The notes under the pieces: model-generated
What the model was told of the DNA's origin: nothing
Database searches by the model: none
Seen by the model: the letters and a program-made list of their open reading frames with translations, nothing else
Source: Cristatella mucedo
Lineage: Eukaryota; Bryozoa; Phylactolaemata; Cristatellidae
Direction of reading: 5' to 3'
Assembly (NCBI GenBank): GCA_009760855.2
Contig: WPIO01000009.1
Coordinates: forward strand, 3,405,001 to 3,469,000
DNA: 64,000 nucleotides
Shown here: positions 1-9,590 of the stretch, piece after piece
Layout: each line of letters starts with the position of its first letter
Position numbering within the stretch: the first letter of the stretch is position 1
Translations under genes and position numbers: made by a program

Positions 1-2
1 TT

Positions 3-590
3 GCCATCTGGTGGCGTATACCCGACGAGAGCGAGACCTCGGTGGTCCGACACTTGGATGAAATATTCAGAGGGCCTGGGGCCCGCCGTGGCAGCTCTCA
101 ATGGACAATTCCGGCACTTTCCGATCGAACGCTGTTCGCCAACTTTGCGATCGTTGGGGGATACACGCAATATACCGCTGTGCCTACAGCTCCTCTGGAA
201 ACGGCATAGTAGAGCGAAACCACCAAACAATAAAAGGAATGGCAGCCCGGAGTGGGCGGGGCATAATGATGATGGTGTACTGGTACAATCTCTCCGCCAT
301 CGCCGGATTGGACGCCGGCTCATCGCCTTGCCGTACGAATGGAAACCTCCGATGGCTCGCGAGCCTCGCACAGAGAGCTCTGACGGAAATGACTTGATTC
401 AGGGTCAGCGGGTTTTCGTAAAACCCCCTGCAGCCCGTTGCACCACTCAGTGGCCTCAGGGGACAGTTACTGCCCCGGCGGAAGGAGTTGGCATTGAAAT
501 TGATGGAATCCGCCGCCACCTAGCGGACATCAGACCAGTACCGAACGCCAACGAATTCTTTGACGCACACTCCGATGCTGGCCCTGGTAA
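3..590 (+). pseudogene. Retrotransposon integrase, frameshifted
   Basis: Integrases join element cDNA to host DNA. The reading passes through three frames. Frame 3 up to about base 95 carries SVVRHLDEIFRGPG. Frame 2 (101-397) has the core, with a DNSGTFRS aspartate and the SGNGIVERNH glutamate separated by 35 residues, which is the D-x35-E pair of a DDE integrase. Frame 1 from about base 390 has a C-terminal segment with VFVKPPAARCTTQWPQGTV and DGIRRHLADIRPVPN, like the small C-terminal domain of gypsy integrases. At least two frameshifts therefore separate the parts. The plus-strand frame open from base 1 is not itself the protein across its whole length. Confidence 0.75.
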
Positions 591-710
591 TACGGCCAGC
601 GCCGATGAGCCCAGCAGACAGCTACGGCCAAGATATGGCCTGTGACCACCGGCACGCTATGAGGACTGCGTGCCTACTGTTTAGCCTTCTTGCTGCCAAA
701 AAGTGGAGAA

Positions 711-1044
711 TGCGCCGTAGATTGATCTCCAGATCAGGCGGCCTTGTGGTTTTTGTTTATGTATACACCCAACCTGCGGCAGTACCGCGCCTAAATGTCG
801 TCATCTGCCAGCACTAGGCTGGGTGGCCCTGCCGACCACCGGCTAGCCAATCGGAGCACAGCTAGGCGTTAGCAACAACGCTAGCGGATCGGAGCGCAGC
901 GTTCCGGTACCGCAGACGACAGAAGCGGACGAACGTCTTCTGGAGGGCAGTGACGCTTCCGCCGGCTCGGTGCGTGGTAGAATAAACTGGTGGTGTTGCT
1001 CGTCGGCTGGTGTTTTGTGCAGTGTGCGACGGCAATCAAACTAC
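711..1044 (+). repeat. Probable 3' LTR of the gypsy element
   Basis: A purine-rich run ends at 710 and the LTR would start with TG at 711. It would end at CAAACTACA (1036-1044). A polyadenylation hexamer AATAAA lies at 981-986, followed by a GT-rich stretch. The same 3' end (AATAAACTG, then about 45 bases later CAAACTACA) is seen in the solo LTR at 17419-17723, which has a target duplication, so the end point is well supported. The start is less certain because the expected TGTAG is mutated. Confidence 0.5.
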
Positions 1045-1459
1045 ACTTTTCACATCTCGCTTTCACACTGTCAGGTGCGTGTCTCATTACGAGGCGAGGG
1101 GGGGGAACTCGATGCGAAACTTTTTCAGCAGCCAGCCTCTCGGCAGACGGTTCTGGCGGCACTTTTAAATCGCCGCAAACCATGCGTAATGAAATTCGTC
1201 GTGGACGCGGGCGCCGCAGCGCGGTTCGACGGCAGCCCTGCAGGAAAGAAAATGGCGGCTCTATAGCGTCTCAGCCCTGCCCCCTTATTTCACTCCACGA
1301 CGCGAGTGAAGTCGCGCAGTGGTCCGCGGCTTCCTTCATTAGTATTAACGCAGCCGCGGAGCTCAGCTGCAGCCGCGGCCCAGAATTAGCAGCGCCCTCG
1401 ATCGGTCGCTCGGCTTGCCGCCTCGTCGAGTCACCAAAAGCTGGCCCGATGCGGCGTCG
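1045..1459. other. GC-rich, CpG-rich probable intron sequence
   Basis: Between the LTR and the Kv exon lies GC-rich sequence with no recognisable domain. I looked here for a Kv T1 domain to pair with the following exon and saw none. Confidence 0.4.
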
Positions 1460-1475
1460 TCTGCTTTGTCTTCAG
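1460..1475 (+). promoter_or_regulatory. Candidate splice acceptor of the Kv pore exon
   Basis: TCTGCTTTGTCTTCAG ends at 1475 and is the best pyrimidine-rich acceptor before S1. Using it, the exon starts at 1476 in phase 1. The alternative GCAG ending at 1504 has a weak tract but gives phase 0, matching the donor phase of the T1 exon far downstream. Which is used cannot be told from sequence alone. Confidence 0.45.
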
Positions 1476-2530
1476 CAAGCCCGACTGAGCTGCCGAGCCA
1501 GCAGTCTCCGGGCTTGTTCGCCGCGCCAACCGCACTCGTGCAGGCGTCGCGACGTCTACTCGCGCCTTTTCAGGTGCTCTTCGTCATTTCCGCCGCATTT
1601 ACGATAGCCTCAATCGCAAACGTGATCGCCGAATCTCACTGCTTCTCAGAAGCGGTCGGCGACGGCTCGGCGAATGACAGCGGACGCCACGAGGTCAGCG
1701 CCGGACGGTCGGCCGGCGACGTGAGTCGCTCCTCTAGGTCCATGTCTTCTAGGTCGGAATGCGGCTACGAGAGAGCTCTGCGACTTGCCGACCTCGTGAC
1801 GTTCGCGTACTTCCTGGCTGACTGTCTGCTGCGCATATTGCTGGCGCCTCCGCCGCCGCCGCGCGCACGCCAGTGTCCGCTCTCGTCGGACCAGGTCGTC
1901 AATATCGTCTGCCTCGTCGCCCAGGCGGCGACGATCGCCGAGCGCTACGCGTCGCCCTTGGCGTCGGACAACGTCGCCGCCGGTGCCGCCATCCACGACG
2001 GCTTTCGTTGGATGCGCACGCTGCAGCTGTTGCGCGTCTTCGCGCTGCTGCGCCACAGCGTCATGGCCAAGGTGCTCATGTATACCGTGCTCATGTCGCT
2101 GCACGAGCTGGCCATTGTCATCGTGTTCCTGTCGGCGTTCGTCGTGTTCTTCGCCTGTTTAGTGCACTACGTCGAGACGGACACGTTTCCCAACATATCC
2201 TACGGATGCTGGTGGGCGTTCATAACCCTCACGACCGTGGGCTACGGCGACGCGGCGCCCAAGACGCCACCCGGCTACATTGTGGGTTCGCTGTGCGCGC
2301 TTTGCGGTATCTTCGTTCTGGCGTTCACCGTGCCCGTGGTGGTGAGCAACTTCAACGTCTATTACAATCACGTGCTCACGCGACGCCGATGGCGAGACCG
2401 CTGCAAGAGGGCGCGCGTCAGTCGCTCTATCTGGAGGGAGCTGCCGCTCCTCGCGAAGCGCCCGGATGTCAGCTGGCCTCCGCACGCCAGCCGGTCGCAG
2501 AGCCGATGCAAAGAGGAAGGCATAGGCTGA
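1476..2530 (+). CDS. Voltage-gated K+ channel (Kv), S1-S6 and C-terminal exon
   Basis: This is the membrane core of a Kv alpha subunit, which opens a K+ pore on depolarisation. Residues are counted from the ATG at 1415. S1 is about 49-72. S2 is about 122-146, with acidic D136. S3 is about 158-175. S4 is R198-x2-R201-x2-Q204-x2-R207-x2-A210-x2-R213-HS. S5 is about 230-254. The filter TVGYGD is 274-279 (2234-2251). S6 is about 288-316, ending SNFNVYY; a short basic tail runs to the TGA at 2528-2530. Compared with Shaker-type channels, R3 is Q, K5 is A, the conserved S3 aspartate is C166, and PVP in S6 is TVP (305-307). The S1-S2 loop is long and Ser/Arg-rich. No T1 domain precedes it here, so the frame is an exon. 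Acceptors fit at 1475/1476 (long pyrimidine tract, phase 1) or 1504/1505 (phase 0). It resembles modifier subunits only in having an altered S6 motif. Confidence 0.9.
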
Positions 2531-3225
2531 TCGACGGACTTGCTATCTGCTTTTCTTCGCGGAACCGCACTTCCGGTCAAGCCGCCATGAAGTCACCGTG
2601 CTAGTAATATTCGCAACCCGAAGCTAAACGGCTAGGGTCACCTGCGCCACAGCCGACCGGCGTCAGTCGGGGGGGGGGATCGCAGGTCAGTCGGGGCAGG
2701 CTGCGGCGAGAAGCAGAAGGTGCCGACGAAGCTGATGACGGCCGCACTTTTGCTCTCAGATCGGAACTCTCGTCTGAACGCTGCAGTGGTCGCGAAGGCG
2801 ATCAGAAACTGACTTCAAGCGGCTGCACCTAGCGTTCCGAGGATGCGGATTTAGAGCACGGGACGTGCGCGCCTCGTATGGTTTGAATGCTGGGCCAGCA
2901 GATATCGATCGCTGGTGCGAGCGGGCATTCCTGCCGCATTCCTGCAAAGTAGAGCTGTCATAAGCGATGCTAATGTGACGCTCGCGAACTCCCGGCCTAG
3001 CGCCGCTCATTCGCTCGCGTCTGCAGACTAGTTTGCAAGTTCCTAGCCTCGCTCACGGCTTGCCGTGTGCGAGCGAGGCTAGCACACAGCGAGCCGTCGC
3101 TGAAGTGTCGCTCTACGTGCGACAGGAATAGGGTGCGACACGTAGCGACCAGTCGCAAAGATCGTAATTTAGCGCGAAATTTTCTGTAACTGCTATTGTT
3201 TTATTAGCTCTTACTTGTACTTCAA
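2531..3225. other. Downstream flank of Kv exon, no gene seen
   Basis: This would hold the 3' UTR of the Kv gene. No canonical AATAAA is seen close to the stop. A run of ten G lies near 2669, and a strong inverted repeat lies at 3043-3082. No coding or transposon homology was recognised. Confidence 0.4.
3043..3082. repeat. Perfect 12-bp inverted repeat with inner stem
   Basis: CTAGCCTCGCTC (3043-3054) is the exact reverse complement of GAGCGAGGCTAG (3071-3082). Inside it, ACGG (3055-3058) pairs with CCGT (3063-3066) around CTTG. The fold is a stable GC-rich hairpin about 0.5 kb downstream of the Kv stop codon. Its function is unknown. Confidence 0.8.
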
Positions 3226-4360
3226 GCCTAGCTGCAGAGTTTTGTGCCACCAGTAAACACGCCTGATTGTACAGTCCGGTAGACCACCAAGCAGTGACTT
3301 ACAGAAGTCGAGACGGGATGTCATAAATGCATGGACCAGTTTTGATATAGCACCCCTAAGCAAGCACACATTTGAAAAATGTTTTGGGGCTGGAAAAGGC
3401 AGACTTGATTCGCGAGCTGATGTGGTTCTCTAAGGAAAGGTCACTTTGGAAAAGGACACCTAGATCAACTGCATATTCAACAGGAGATATGCTGGCACAG
3501 CCGATTTTGAGCATTGTGTCTTTTTTTAATTGTTGAATCACACTTGGGTTTCCCATAACTAGTACCGTAATTTTGTTGCCATTTAATATAAGAAAACTTT
3601 CTGCCATCCATGTAAGAATGTCATCGATATAAGCAGCAAAGTTGTGTAAAGAATTCGGCGTGCTCTAGGGCTGGTAGGATCAAACAAAGGTACAGCTAAG
3701 TGTCATCTGCACTAAAAGTGAAAGCCTAGGTTGCGATTGGCGATCACATCGGCAAGGGGGAGAGTGTAGACTGTGAAAAGAAGCGGACCGAGCGCAGAGC
3801 CCTGAGACATCTCATATTTCAGAGGTTCCTCTGATGATCCTTATCCATTCATATCAGTGCTCTGGAGTCTCCACTGAGATACAACCTGAACTATGCAGTG
3901 CAGTGCAGTGTCAGTGATGCCAAGGCGAGATGCGAGGAGACGCTCAAGAAGAACCTTGTGGTCCTTCGCATCAACTGCTGCCGACAGGTCAACCAGAACA
4001 AGCAGAGACTTTTTCCCAAGTCTGCATTCCTGAGGAGGTCGCTATACACCCTAAGTGATGGTGACTCTGTGGAGGAATTAGCTCTGAACCCAGACTGGAA
4101 CTTACCTGCTAAGTTTTATGCCTCAATATAAGAGTTCAGTTGGTCTGCCACAACTCGTTCCAGTGTCTTTGATAGGGACAGGTGAAGGGAGACTGGGCGG
4201 AAGCTGCTCAAGTTCTCTTGGTCTATGGTTACTTTCTTAATTATTGGTATAACAACAGCCTTATTGAAAGATGCAGAGACATGACCTGTGGCCAAGGACA
4301 TATTTATTATGCTAGTTATGGATGGAAGCATTTTAAAAATCAGCGTCAGTGTAGAAATTT
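3226..4360 (-). mobile_element. LINE family A fragment (reverse transcriptase)
   Basis: The minus strand encodes pieces of a CR1/L2-like reverse transcriptase. Upstream palm (about 4331-4116) reads SITSIINMSLATGHV and SKTLERVVADQLNSYIE. Later palm to thumb (3607-3356) has ILNGNKITVLVMGNPSV and VDLGVLFQSDLSLENHISS. The thumb start, DFCKSLL-like, is at about 3350-3226. Internal stops and frameshifts abound. The copy stops within the thumb and lacks the usual 3' UTR, hairpin and ATT tail, so it is truncated at that end. Confidence 0.8.
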
Positions 4361-4500
4361 TCTCTGTATCTGTTTACCACTGGGAAGCCATTGCAGCTCC
4401 TTCAACGATGGAGACGCGTGGTCTAACCTATAGGACTTGTTAACTAGCCTTGCAGCCGTATTCACTACGAGTTGCAGAGATGTATGACCTTTTGTGGTAG
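4361..4500 (-). mobile_element. CR1-like LINE thumb fragment (family B-like)
   Basis: The minus strand reads roughly QLVVNTAARLVNKSY then LKELQWLPSGKQIQRK, matching the thumb of family B (compare 27437-27545 and 62770-62890). In element orientation this thumb segment lies before the palm of the adjoining fragment, which is not the order in an intact element. Confidence 0.6.
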
Positions 4501-5483
4501 CTCAGCCCTTATAAAACTGGCTTTGACTCAATTTGGGTACAAAACACGTGTAGAATCTACCCAGTTTGCAAAGCATTTCAGGGTACTCGCATGTTTAAGA
4601 TGAAGCCTAAGCTACAATTTATCATTGCAGGATATACGGATATTACCTCTTGAAGAAGAATAGAGTGATTTTCACCCACCAAGTGATTTAAGTTCTCCGA
4701 CTCCATCAAAATAGACGCAATAGTATGCCATAAAGTGCATTACATGACAATACCCTTTTATTCCACAGCCTCTTTAGACGACATACTACCGTCATGAGCT
4801 AGCCTGCTTTCCTATCGTAGGCAGCCTGCTTGCTGTCTTCCAGAAGAGAATCGATACAGTTCAGCAAAAGTAAAAGCAGAACACGAGTTCGGATACTAAA
4901 CGAAAGCAGTGTGCGTCTCGAAATCGGTAGGCATCGACCATCGGGAGCGAGAAAGTCTTAATGCAAGCAGTCAATCATCGACATAACAGCCTCAATTCGT
5001 GTAATGCTGACTCATATGCACCATCCGGATAACCACGGCTGGACATCGCCATCGGTTCGTATGAGCCCAACGGCCGGACTTCCCTATTCACTGGCGTCAT
5101 GACGCCCACACAGTCCACAATGACCCCATTTAAAAAAGAAGAAGATACAAGTCTAATGTTCGTGCACGCATTGACTTCATTCGTGTCAGTTGTCCTTTGC
5201 GTGCTGTTTCTTGCGGACACTGGGAATGCTTCATTAAACAATTGACATGCTTCCTTTTCAACATATGTAAAGTGCCCTGAAAGGGATTTTGTTCTCTTAG
5301 GAGACTATTCAAGTTTTGAATTAATGCTATCGATGCTTTATGCTTTGCGAAACGTGCGACACAATTCTTACTGGTCTTCTCACATGTACAGTAAGACACA
5401 AATTATTGATGTTAAATCAGCAGCTAAGCTACTGTGATAATCGCACCACTACATTACACCACTTCTCACTGATCTTTGCTGAC
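4501..5483. other. No gene or known repeat recognised
   Basis: AT-rich sequence with only short frames on either strand. None shows domain motifs or splice-supported coding structure. Confidence 0.4.
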
Positions 5484-5735
5484 TCCTAACCAAGCAGCCT
5501 ATCGACTTCTTCTGTTACTAACTTTTAGGTCAATCCCTTCTCTTGCTTTGGAATTTTTCTTCAAAAGACTACTTCATCTGGCTTCCCATCGCATCTCATC
5601 TTACTCTGGTCTATTAAGTGCGCCTCAAAGTGGCCTCAGGTTCTTTGGAGACCATGCATGAACTTATTATGCTCCGAGGCCTGGTGCTTACTATCAACTG
5701 ACGTCACGGCATCCCCCGACTGGTGGAGGTATTTT
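5484..5735 (+). mobile_element. LINE family A thumb fragment
   Basis: A diverged plus-strand copy of the end of the family A reading frame. It starts at the LHWLPVKQRIDF region (AACCAAGCAGCCTATCGACT) and runs through the FGDHA segment to about 5735. Stops and indels break the frame. Neither the 3' UTR nor the tail is present. Confidence 0.6.
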
Positions 5736-5906
5736 AACACATGCTAAAATCCTACATGTTCACAACAGAGTATTCTAAATCGGTAGGAATTGTCTACTAT
5801 GTCCTTATAAGTGATGACAATGTACACGAGATTACCTATTAATTCGAAACTTCCTTTCTAGCCTGTTTGATATGTCTGCGTAACAATTAATTTTCTTATG
5901 GTACTA

Positions 5907-6788
5907 CGGTAATAATAATAATAATACACTTGATAAAGCACCCTCAGAAAAAACTCAATCCCTTTCACGACACTTCCCGCTTGCTGCAAAGGAAACACGA
6001 TCGAATCTCACGATAGACAAGCCTAGCTGCAAAGTTTCGCACCAGCTGTAAGTGCCTGATTACACATGCTAGTAGACCAGCAAGCAGTGAGTTACAGAAG
6101 TCAAGACGGGATGTCACAAATGCGTGGACAAATTTAGATGTGGTATTCCTGTCTAAACGGGCCCAAATTGGAGCAATGTCGTGTAGCTGATAAGTAGGCA
6201 GCCTTAATTGTTGAGCTGATGTGGTCGTCTAATGAAAGGTCACTTTGGAACACGACACCTAGATTTCGCACAGATTCGACAGGAGATATCCTGGCAGAGC
6301 CGATTTTGAGCGTTAGCCTTTCCAATTTCTGAAATACACTTGGTTTTCCCAAAACTAGTAAGTTAGTTTTATTATCATTCAATTTGAGAAAATTTTCTTC
6401 CATTCATGTGTGGATGTCATCAATACATGCAGCAAGGGAATTGAGAGAACTCGACGGGCTCGAGGGCTGGGAGGGATGAAAGCACAGGTACAAATTAGTG
6501 TCATATTGCAGAGGTACATCGGATGATCTTTGTCCATTCACGTCAATACTCTGGAGTCTCTCACTAAGATACGGTCTGAACCATTGCAGAGCAGTGCCAG
6601 CGAAGCCCAGGCGAGATGAGAGGCTCTCTAGAAGAACTTTGTGATCGATAGTATCAAAAGCTGCCAAAAGATCGAGCAAAACAAGCAGAGACATTCTACC
6701 GATGTCTGCTTTCCTAAGTAGGTCGTTGTACACCCTAAGCAATGCTGACTCTGAGGATTGATTAGCTCTAAAGCCAGACTGGAAATTG
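5907..6788 (-). mobile_element. LINE family A copy, palm to 3' end
   Basis: The 3' end is complete: an AAT-repeat tail at 5911-5925, then a decayed hairpin and 3' UTR. The minus strand then encodes NFLKLNDNKTNLLVLGKPSV and SVRNLGVVFQSDLSLDDHISS (6403-6134). Upstream of that come FQSGFRANQSSESALLRVYN and the catalytic-region motif LLDLLAAFDTIDHKVLLE (6788-6404). The stretch that should contain YADD is deleted (DTNLYLCFHPSQ follows directly). The copy starts abruptly at FQSGF and is fused there to another fragment. Confidence 0.85.
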
Positions 6789-6976
6789 ACTGGTAGCCAG
6801 TGCAGGTCGGCGAGAAGTGGCGTAATTTTGCAACTTCGCCGCTCACGACAGACAAGCCTAGGTGCTGAGTTTTGCACCAGCTGCAATGGGCTGATCGCAC
6901 ATGCTGGCAGGCCAGTAAGCAGTGAGTTGCAGAAGTCGAAACGGGATGTCACGAATGCATGGACCAACTTGGACGT

Positions 6977-6977
<1 letters not shown>
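6789..6977 (-). mobile_element. LINE family A thumb fragment joined in permuted order
   Basis: The minus strand reads LVHAFVTSRFDFCNSLLTGL through ITPLLADLHWLPV, the thumb of the family A reverse transcriptase, then passes in frame into the palm segment FQSGFRANQ. In an intact element the thumb follows the palm. The junction near 6785-6792 lies where both partners carry CCAGTC, so a microhomology join is likely. Its outer edge abuts the (TC)n array. Confidence 0.8.
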
Positions 6978-6978
<1 letters not shown>

Positions 6979-7056
<78 letters not shown>

Positions 7057-7067
7057 TCTATCTCTCT
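6979..7067. repeat. (TC)n microsatellite
   Basis: An almost pure TC dinucleotide array of 89 bases with two TA interruptions. It directly flanks the 5'-truncated end of the LINE fragment. Open frames through it (Leu-Ser or Arg-Glu repeats) are not genes. Confidence 0.95.
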
Positions 7068-8073
7068 GTGTCGCTGCACAGGTTCCTTGGTCTGTCTCTC
7101 TTGCTCATTCAAGACTGGCTGTCCGAGTCCATCTGGCCCCTCTCCGGTCTTCACATGTGGTAGCCCTTTCCTGTACTTGTTTGACTGGCCGGGAGCGAGA
7201 CGAGCGAGCCAATCAGCTTTCGATGCGCCCTGCACGGGTCTCATAGCTTCGTGCTCGTAGTAATTGGCGATCGCCACCTGTCTGCACTAGAGCGATGGCT
7301 GAGCGGCTGTGGCGAGCTCTCTTGATCAAAAACGAGCAAAAGCTAAAACAACAACAGGAGTAGTTTGAATCTCCTAAGCTGGCGCATATTTGAAAAGAGT
7401 TTACAGCCTGCAGCACATCTGCTCACATATTTTGATATGGAGTTTTTGGTCAGTCTTTTCCCCCTTCAGTCCACCGTATTTCCATCATCTAGCTCATGCT
7501 TATGAAACTTTATAGGATACTGGTATCACTAGATCTTTCACACAGCTAACATAATCTTTAATTTGAACTTCAAAAGGAGTATTATAGCTACTGACTTGAA
7601 AGTTTTTTCGGCAATCAAGAACTTGGCAGCTAGTAGAAAGCTTCAAAGAGCGTCATTTAATTAGTGTACTTTTGCATGTGAGCAAACTCCCCCACATTAA
7701 TCGATTGCCTGCGGCGCCTTCTACCTGTTGCTAGATAGCTATCTTGTAGCTTCTCGTTTATTAAGTCACACCACACTAGATACAAACGCAACCTTGCGTC
7801 GTTACCTTGCTGGCTCATTGCAAGGCTTCGTAATGTGTGTGATCTTGCGGTAGCGGTGACGGTGACTGTTCGTGCTTCGCGGCCTACCTAAAAACTAAGC
7901 GAAAAAAAATTGACAAGAGCAGGCTCGCTTATGATCACTGCCGCACGGCACCGACCTTGTGGCCTTTTCTCGAGTACCCTGCCCCTCATCCAGCAGCTGG
8001 CGCCTCGACCCTCAGGAACCACAGTCTGTTACAATGACCATTTGGCCATCGCGAAAGCTCTAGCCTGTACATG
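7068..8073. other. No gene or known repeat recognised
   Basis: Mixed-composition sequence with no domain motif, tRNA-like box or LINE homology that I could identify. Confidence 0.4.
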
Positions 8074-8141
8074 GTTGTGTGAGTGTTTGTGTATTTGTCT
8101 GTGCGTGTGTGCGTGCGCGTGTGTGCGTGCATGTGTGTGTG

Positions 8142-8177
<36 letters not shown>

Positions 8178-8217
8178 TGTGTGTGAGCCTGTGTGTGGGT
8201 TCGTGAGCCTGTGTGAG
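8074..8217. repeat. GT-rich and (GTGC)n microsatellite
   Basis: A GT-rich tract whose core (8141-8178) is a GTGC tetranucleotide array. Alternating purine and pyrimidine over more than 100 bases makes left-handed DNA possible. Frames through it on both strands are repeat artefacts. Confidence 0.95.
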
Positions 8218-8768
8218 TTTTGCAAATATTATTTTGTAATTGGCCTCTGGGGGCAGGGTGTACATGAACAAGCCACTTTGATGAAGGACCAACTCTTTGC
8301 ATGCAAAAGAAAATTCGCAGAAGCACGGCAGTGCTCAGCAAGCTGGTGACGCCCACGAGTCAGATTAGCACAGAAGCAAGAAGCTGCCTAATCCTAAAGG
8401 CAGCAGAGATTTGCACCGATTGGGGCTCCATTCTACATTCACATGTTTCTCTGGGCGGCTTTCGTAGCCAATTTTTGACAGCCTTCGAGAAAAATCAAAT
8501 TTCCTGACAGGTCGGGGCAGCCTGGCATGCAGGCAGCTGTTTGCTAGCAGCTAGCTGCTTGCTGCCCTGATGTGCTGACCTGACGCCATTGCTCTGCACG
8601 TGCAATAGCAGCCAACTATCCAGTACAAGTGAATCAAAGTCAAAAGGCTCAGTGGTACATTAGAGCAATCATTAGACCATGTTAGGAAAGTTAGTTAAGA
8701 AAATGTGGCATATAGCGACGTTCAGTCTTTCTAGGCAGCTCTTGCAGTCATTGACAAAGTCTAGTCTC
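8218..8768. other. No gene recognised
   Basis: Only short frames without recognisable motifs. Part of the sequence near 8520-8570 is rich in GCAGC/CAGCT words but forms no clear array. Confidence 0.35.
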
Positions 8769-8991
8769 CTAGTCGAGCAGGCTCTATCCCAGTCAACCAG
8801 GCTCTATCCTAGTCGAGCAGGCTCTATCCTAGTCGAGCAAGCTCGATCCTAGTCGAGCAGGCTTGATCCTAGTCAAGCAGGCTTGATCCTAGTCAAGGAG
8901 GCTCTATCCAAGGCAAGAAATCTCTATCCTAGTACCAAAGCAGGTTTTATCATAGTCAAGAAGGCTCTATCCTAGTCGAGCAGGTTCTATC
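8769..8991. repeat. 20-bp minisatellite, 11 units
   Basis: Eleven consecutive units of consensus CTAGTCGAGCAGGCTCTATC. Most are exactly 20 bases; one is 23. Units differ by point changes such as CGAGC to CAAGC and GCTCTATC to GCTTGATC. Adjacent units share variants, which suggests spread by local duplication. No coding frame is maintained. Confidence 0.95.
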
Positions 8992-9371
8992 CGCTATCTA
9001 AATGTTCCACCGATGACCAATGGAGAGCTAGCGTGATGAACAGTTAAAAGTGACTACTCGAGTCAAACGCAGGAAACCAATCACGTTTCGCATCTCTAAG
9101 ATGTCCAAATCCAAAGTGAAATTAGATTATAGAGCTATGGAAACAATCTATAATTACTAGTTTTCATTGCATTGAAAACTTAACATTTTGCGAAGGATTA
9201 TCTGAGTAGCTCGGAACCGGTAAACTTGTCGACCGTAGCAGCGTCTTTTGAGTCGAGTCCGCCCTAATTAGCAAACGATGAGGATGGCCACCAGAAGGTG
9301 GCATGCAGCAAGCTCTTAACGTGGTAACCATGCTATTCTTGTTGTGTAATTGAGAGTGGTACCACTAACCA

Positions 9372-9445
9372 TTCGATCGTGATTCCTTTGCAGCGAATTT
9401 AAAGTGCCTAGCAAGATATTGAGTTCTCATAAGTCCCTATAGAAA
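9372..9445 (+). mobile_element. LINE family A 3' end only
   Basis: Plus-strand remnant of the family A terminal region: CCTTTGCAGCGAATTTAAAG, then the degraded hairpin and GAGTTCTCATAAG. A solitary, heavily 5'-truncated copy. Confidence 0.6.
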
Positions 9446-9511
9446 ATCTATTTTTATTGTTAGTAGTAGTTGTAGTAACATTGGATGTCGTGAGCCAGCC
9501 CAATGGTTTTG

Positions 9512-9590
9512 GATAATAATAATAATGCACTTGATAAAATGACCTCAGAGAGCTCAATCTCTTTCTAAGCGATTTACATTTGCTTTTCAA
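9512..9590 (-). mobile_element. LINE family A 3' end only
   Basis: AAT-repeat tail, GCACTTGATAAAATG, then AGCTCAATCTCTTTCTAAG. This is the reversed 3' hairpin region of family A with a few changes. It lies tail-to-tail with the plus-strand remnant just upstream. Confidence 0.75.

Larger units (their letters stand above)
1..1044 (+). mobile_element. Ty3/gypsy-type LTR retrotransposon, 3' portion
   Basis: The left edge of the window lies inside an LTR retrotransposon. Order on the plus strand is integrase core, integrase C-terminal domain, a purine run (about 698-710) that could be the polypurine tract, then a probable 3' LTR. The 5' half lies outside the window. The element sits about 430 bases upstream of the Kv pore exon on the same strand, so if that exon has upstream partners the element is in their intron. 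Frameshifts show it is dead. The gypsy assignment rests on the integrase motif pattern and is from memory. Confidence 0.75.

Noticed and set aside
1-645. 214-codon plus-strand frame as one gene
   Set aside because: The integrase similarity passes through three frames; only the last third of this frame is real integrase coding.
1646-2485. Antisense frames opposite the Kv exon
   Set aside because: Low-complexity, no motifs, explained by the high GC content of the sense codons.
1873-2604. 243-codon frame overlapping the Kv exon in another phase
   Set aside because: Arg/His/Ala-rich shadow of GC-rich Kv coding. The Kv frame carries all conserved motifs.
6786-7277. Frames rich in Leu-Ser or Arg-Glu
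   Set aside because: Translation of the (TC)n microsatellite.
7986-8356. Frames rich in His-Thr-Arg or Cys-Val
   Set aside because: Translation of the GT/GTGC microsatellite.
8769-8991. CRISPR-like array
   Set aside because: Units are contiguous without spacers; it is a minisatellite in a eukaryotic context.
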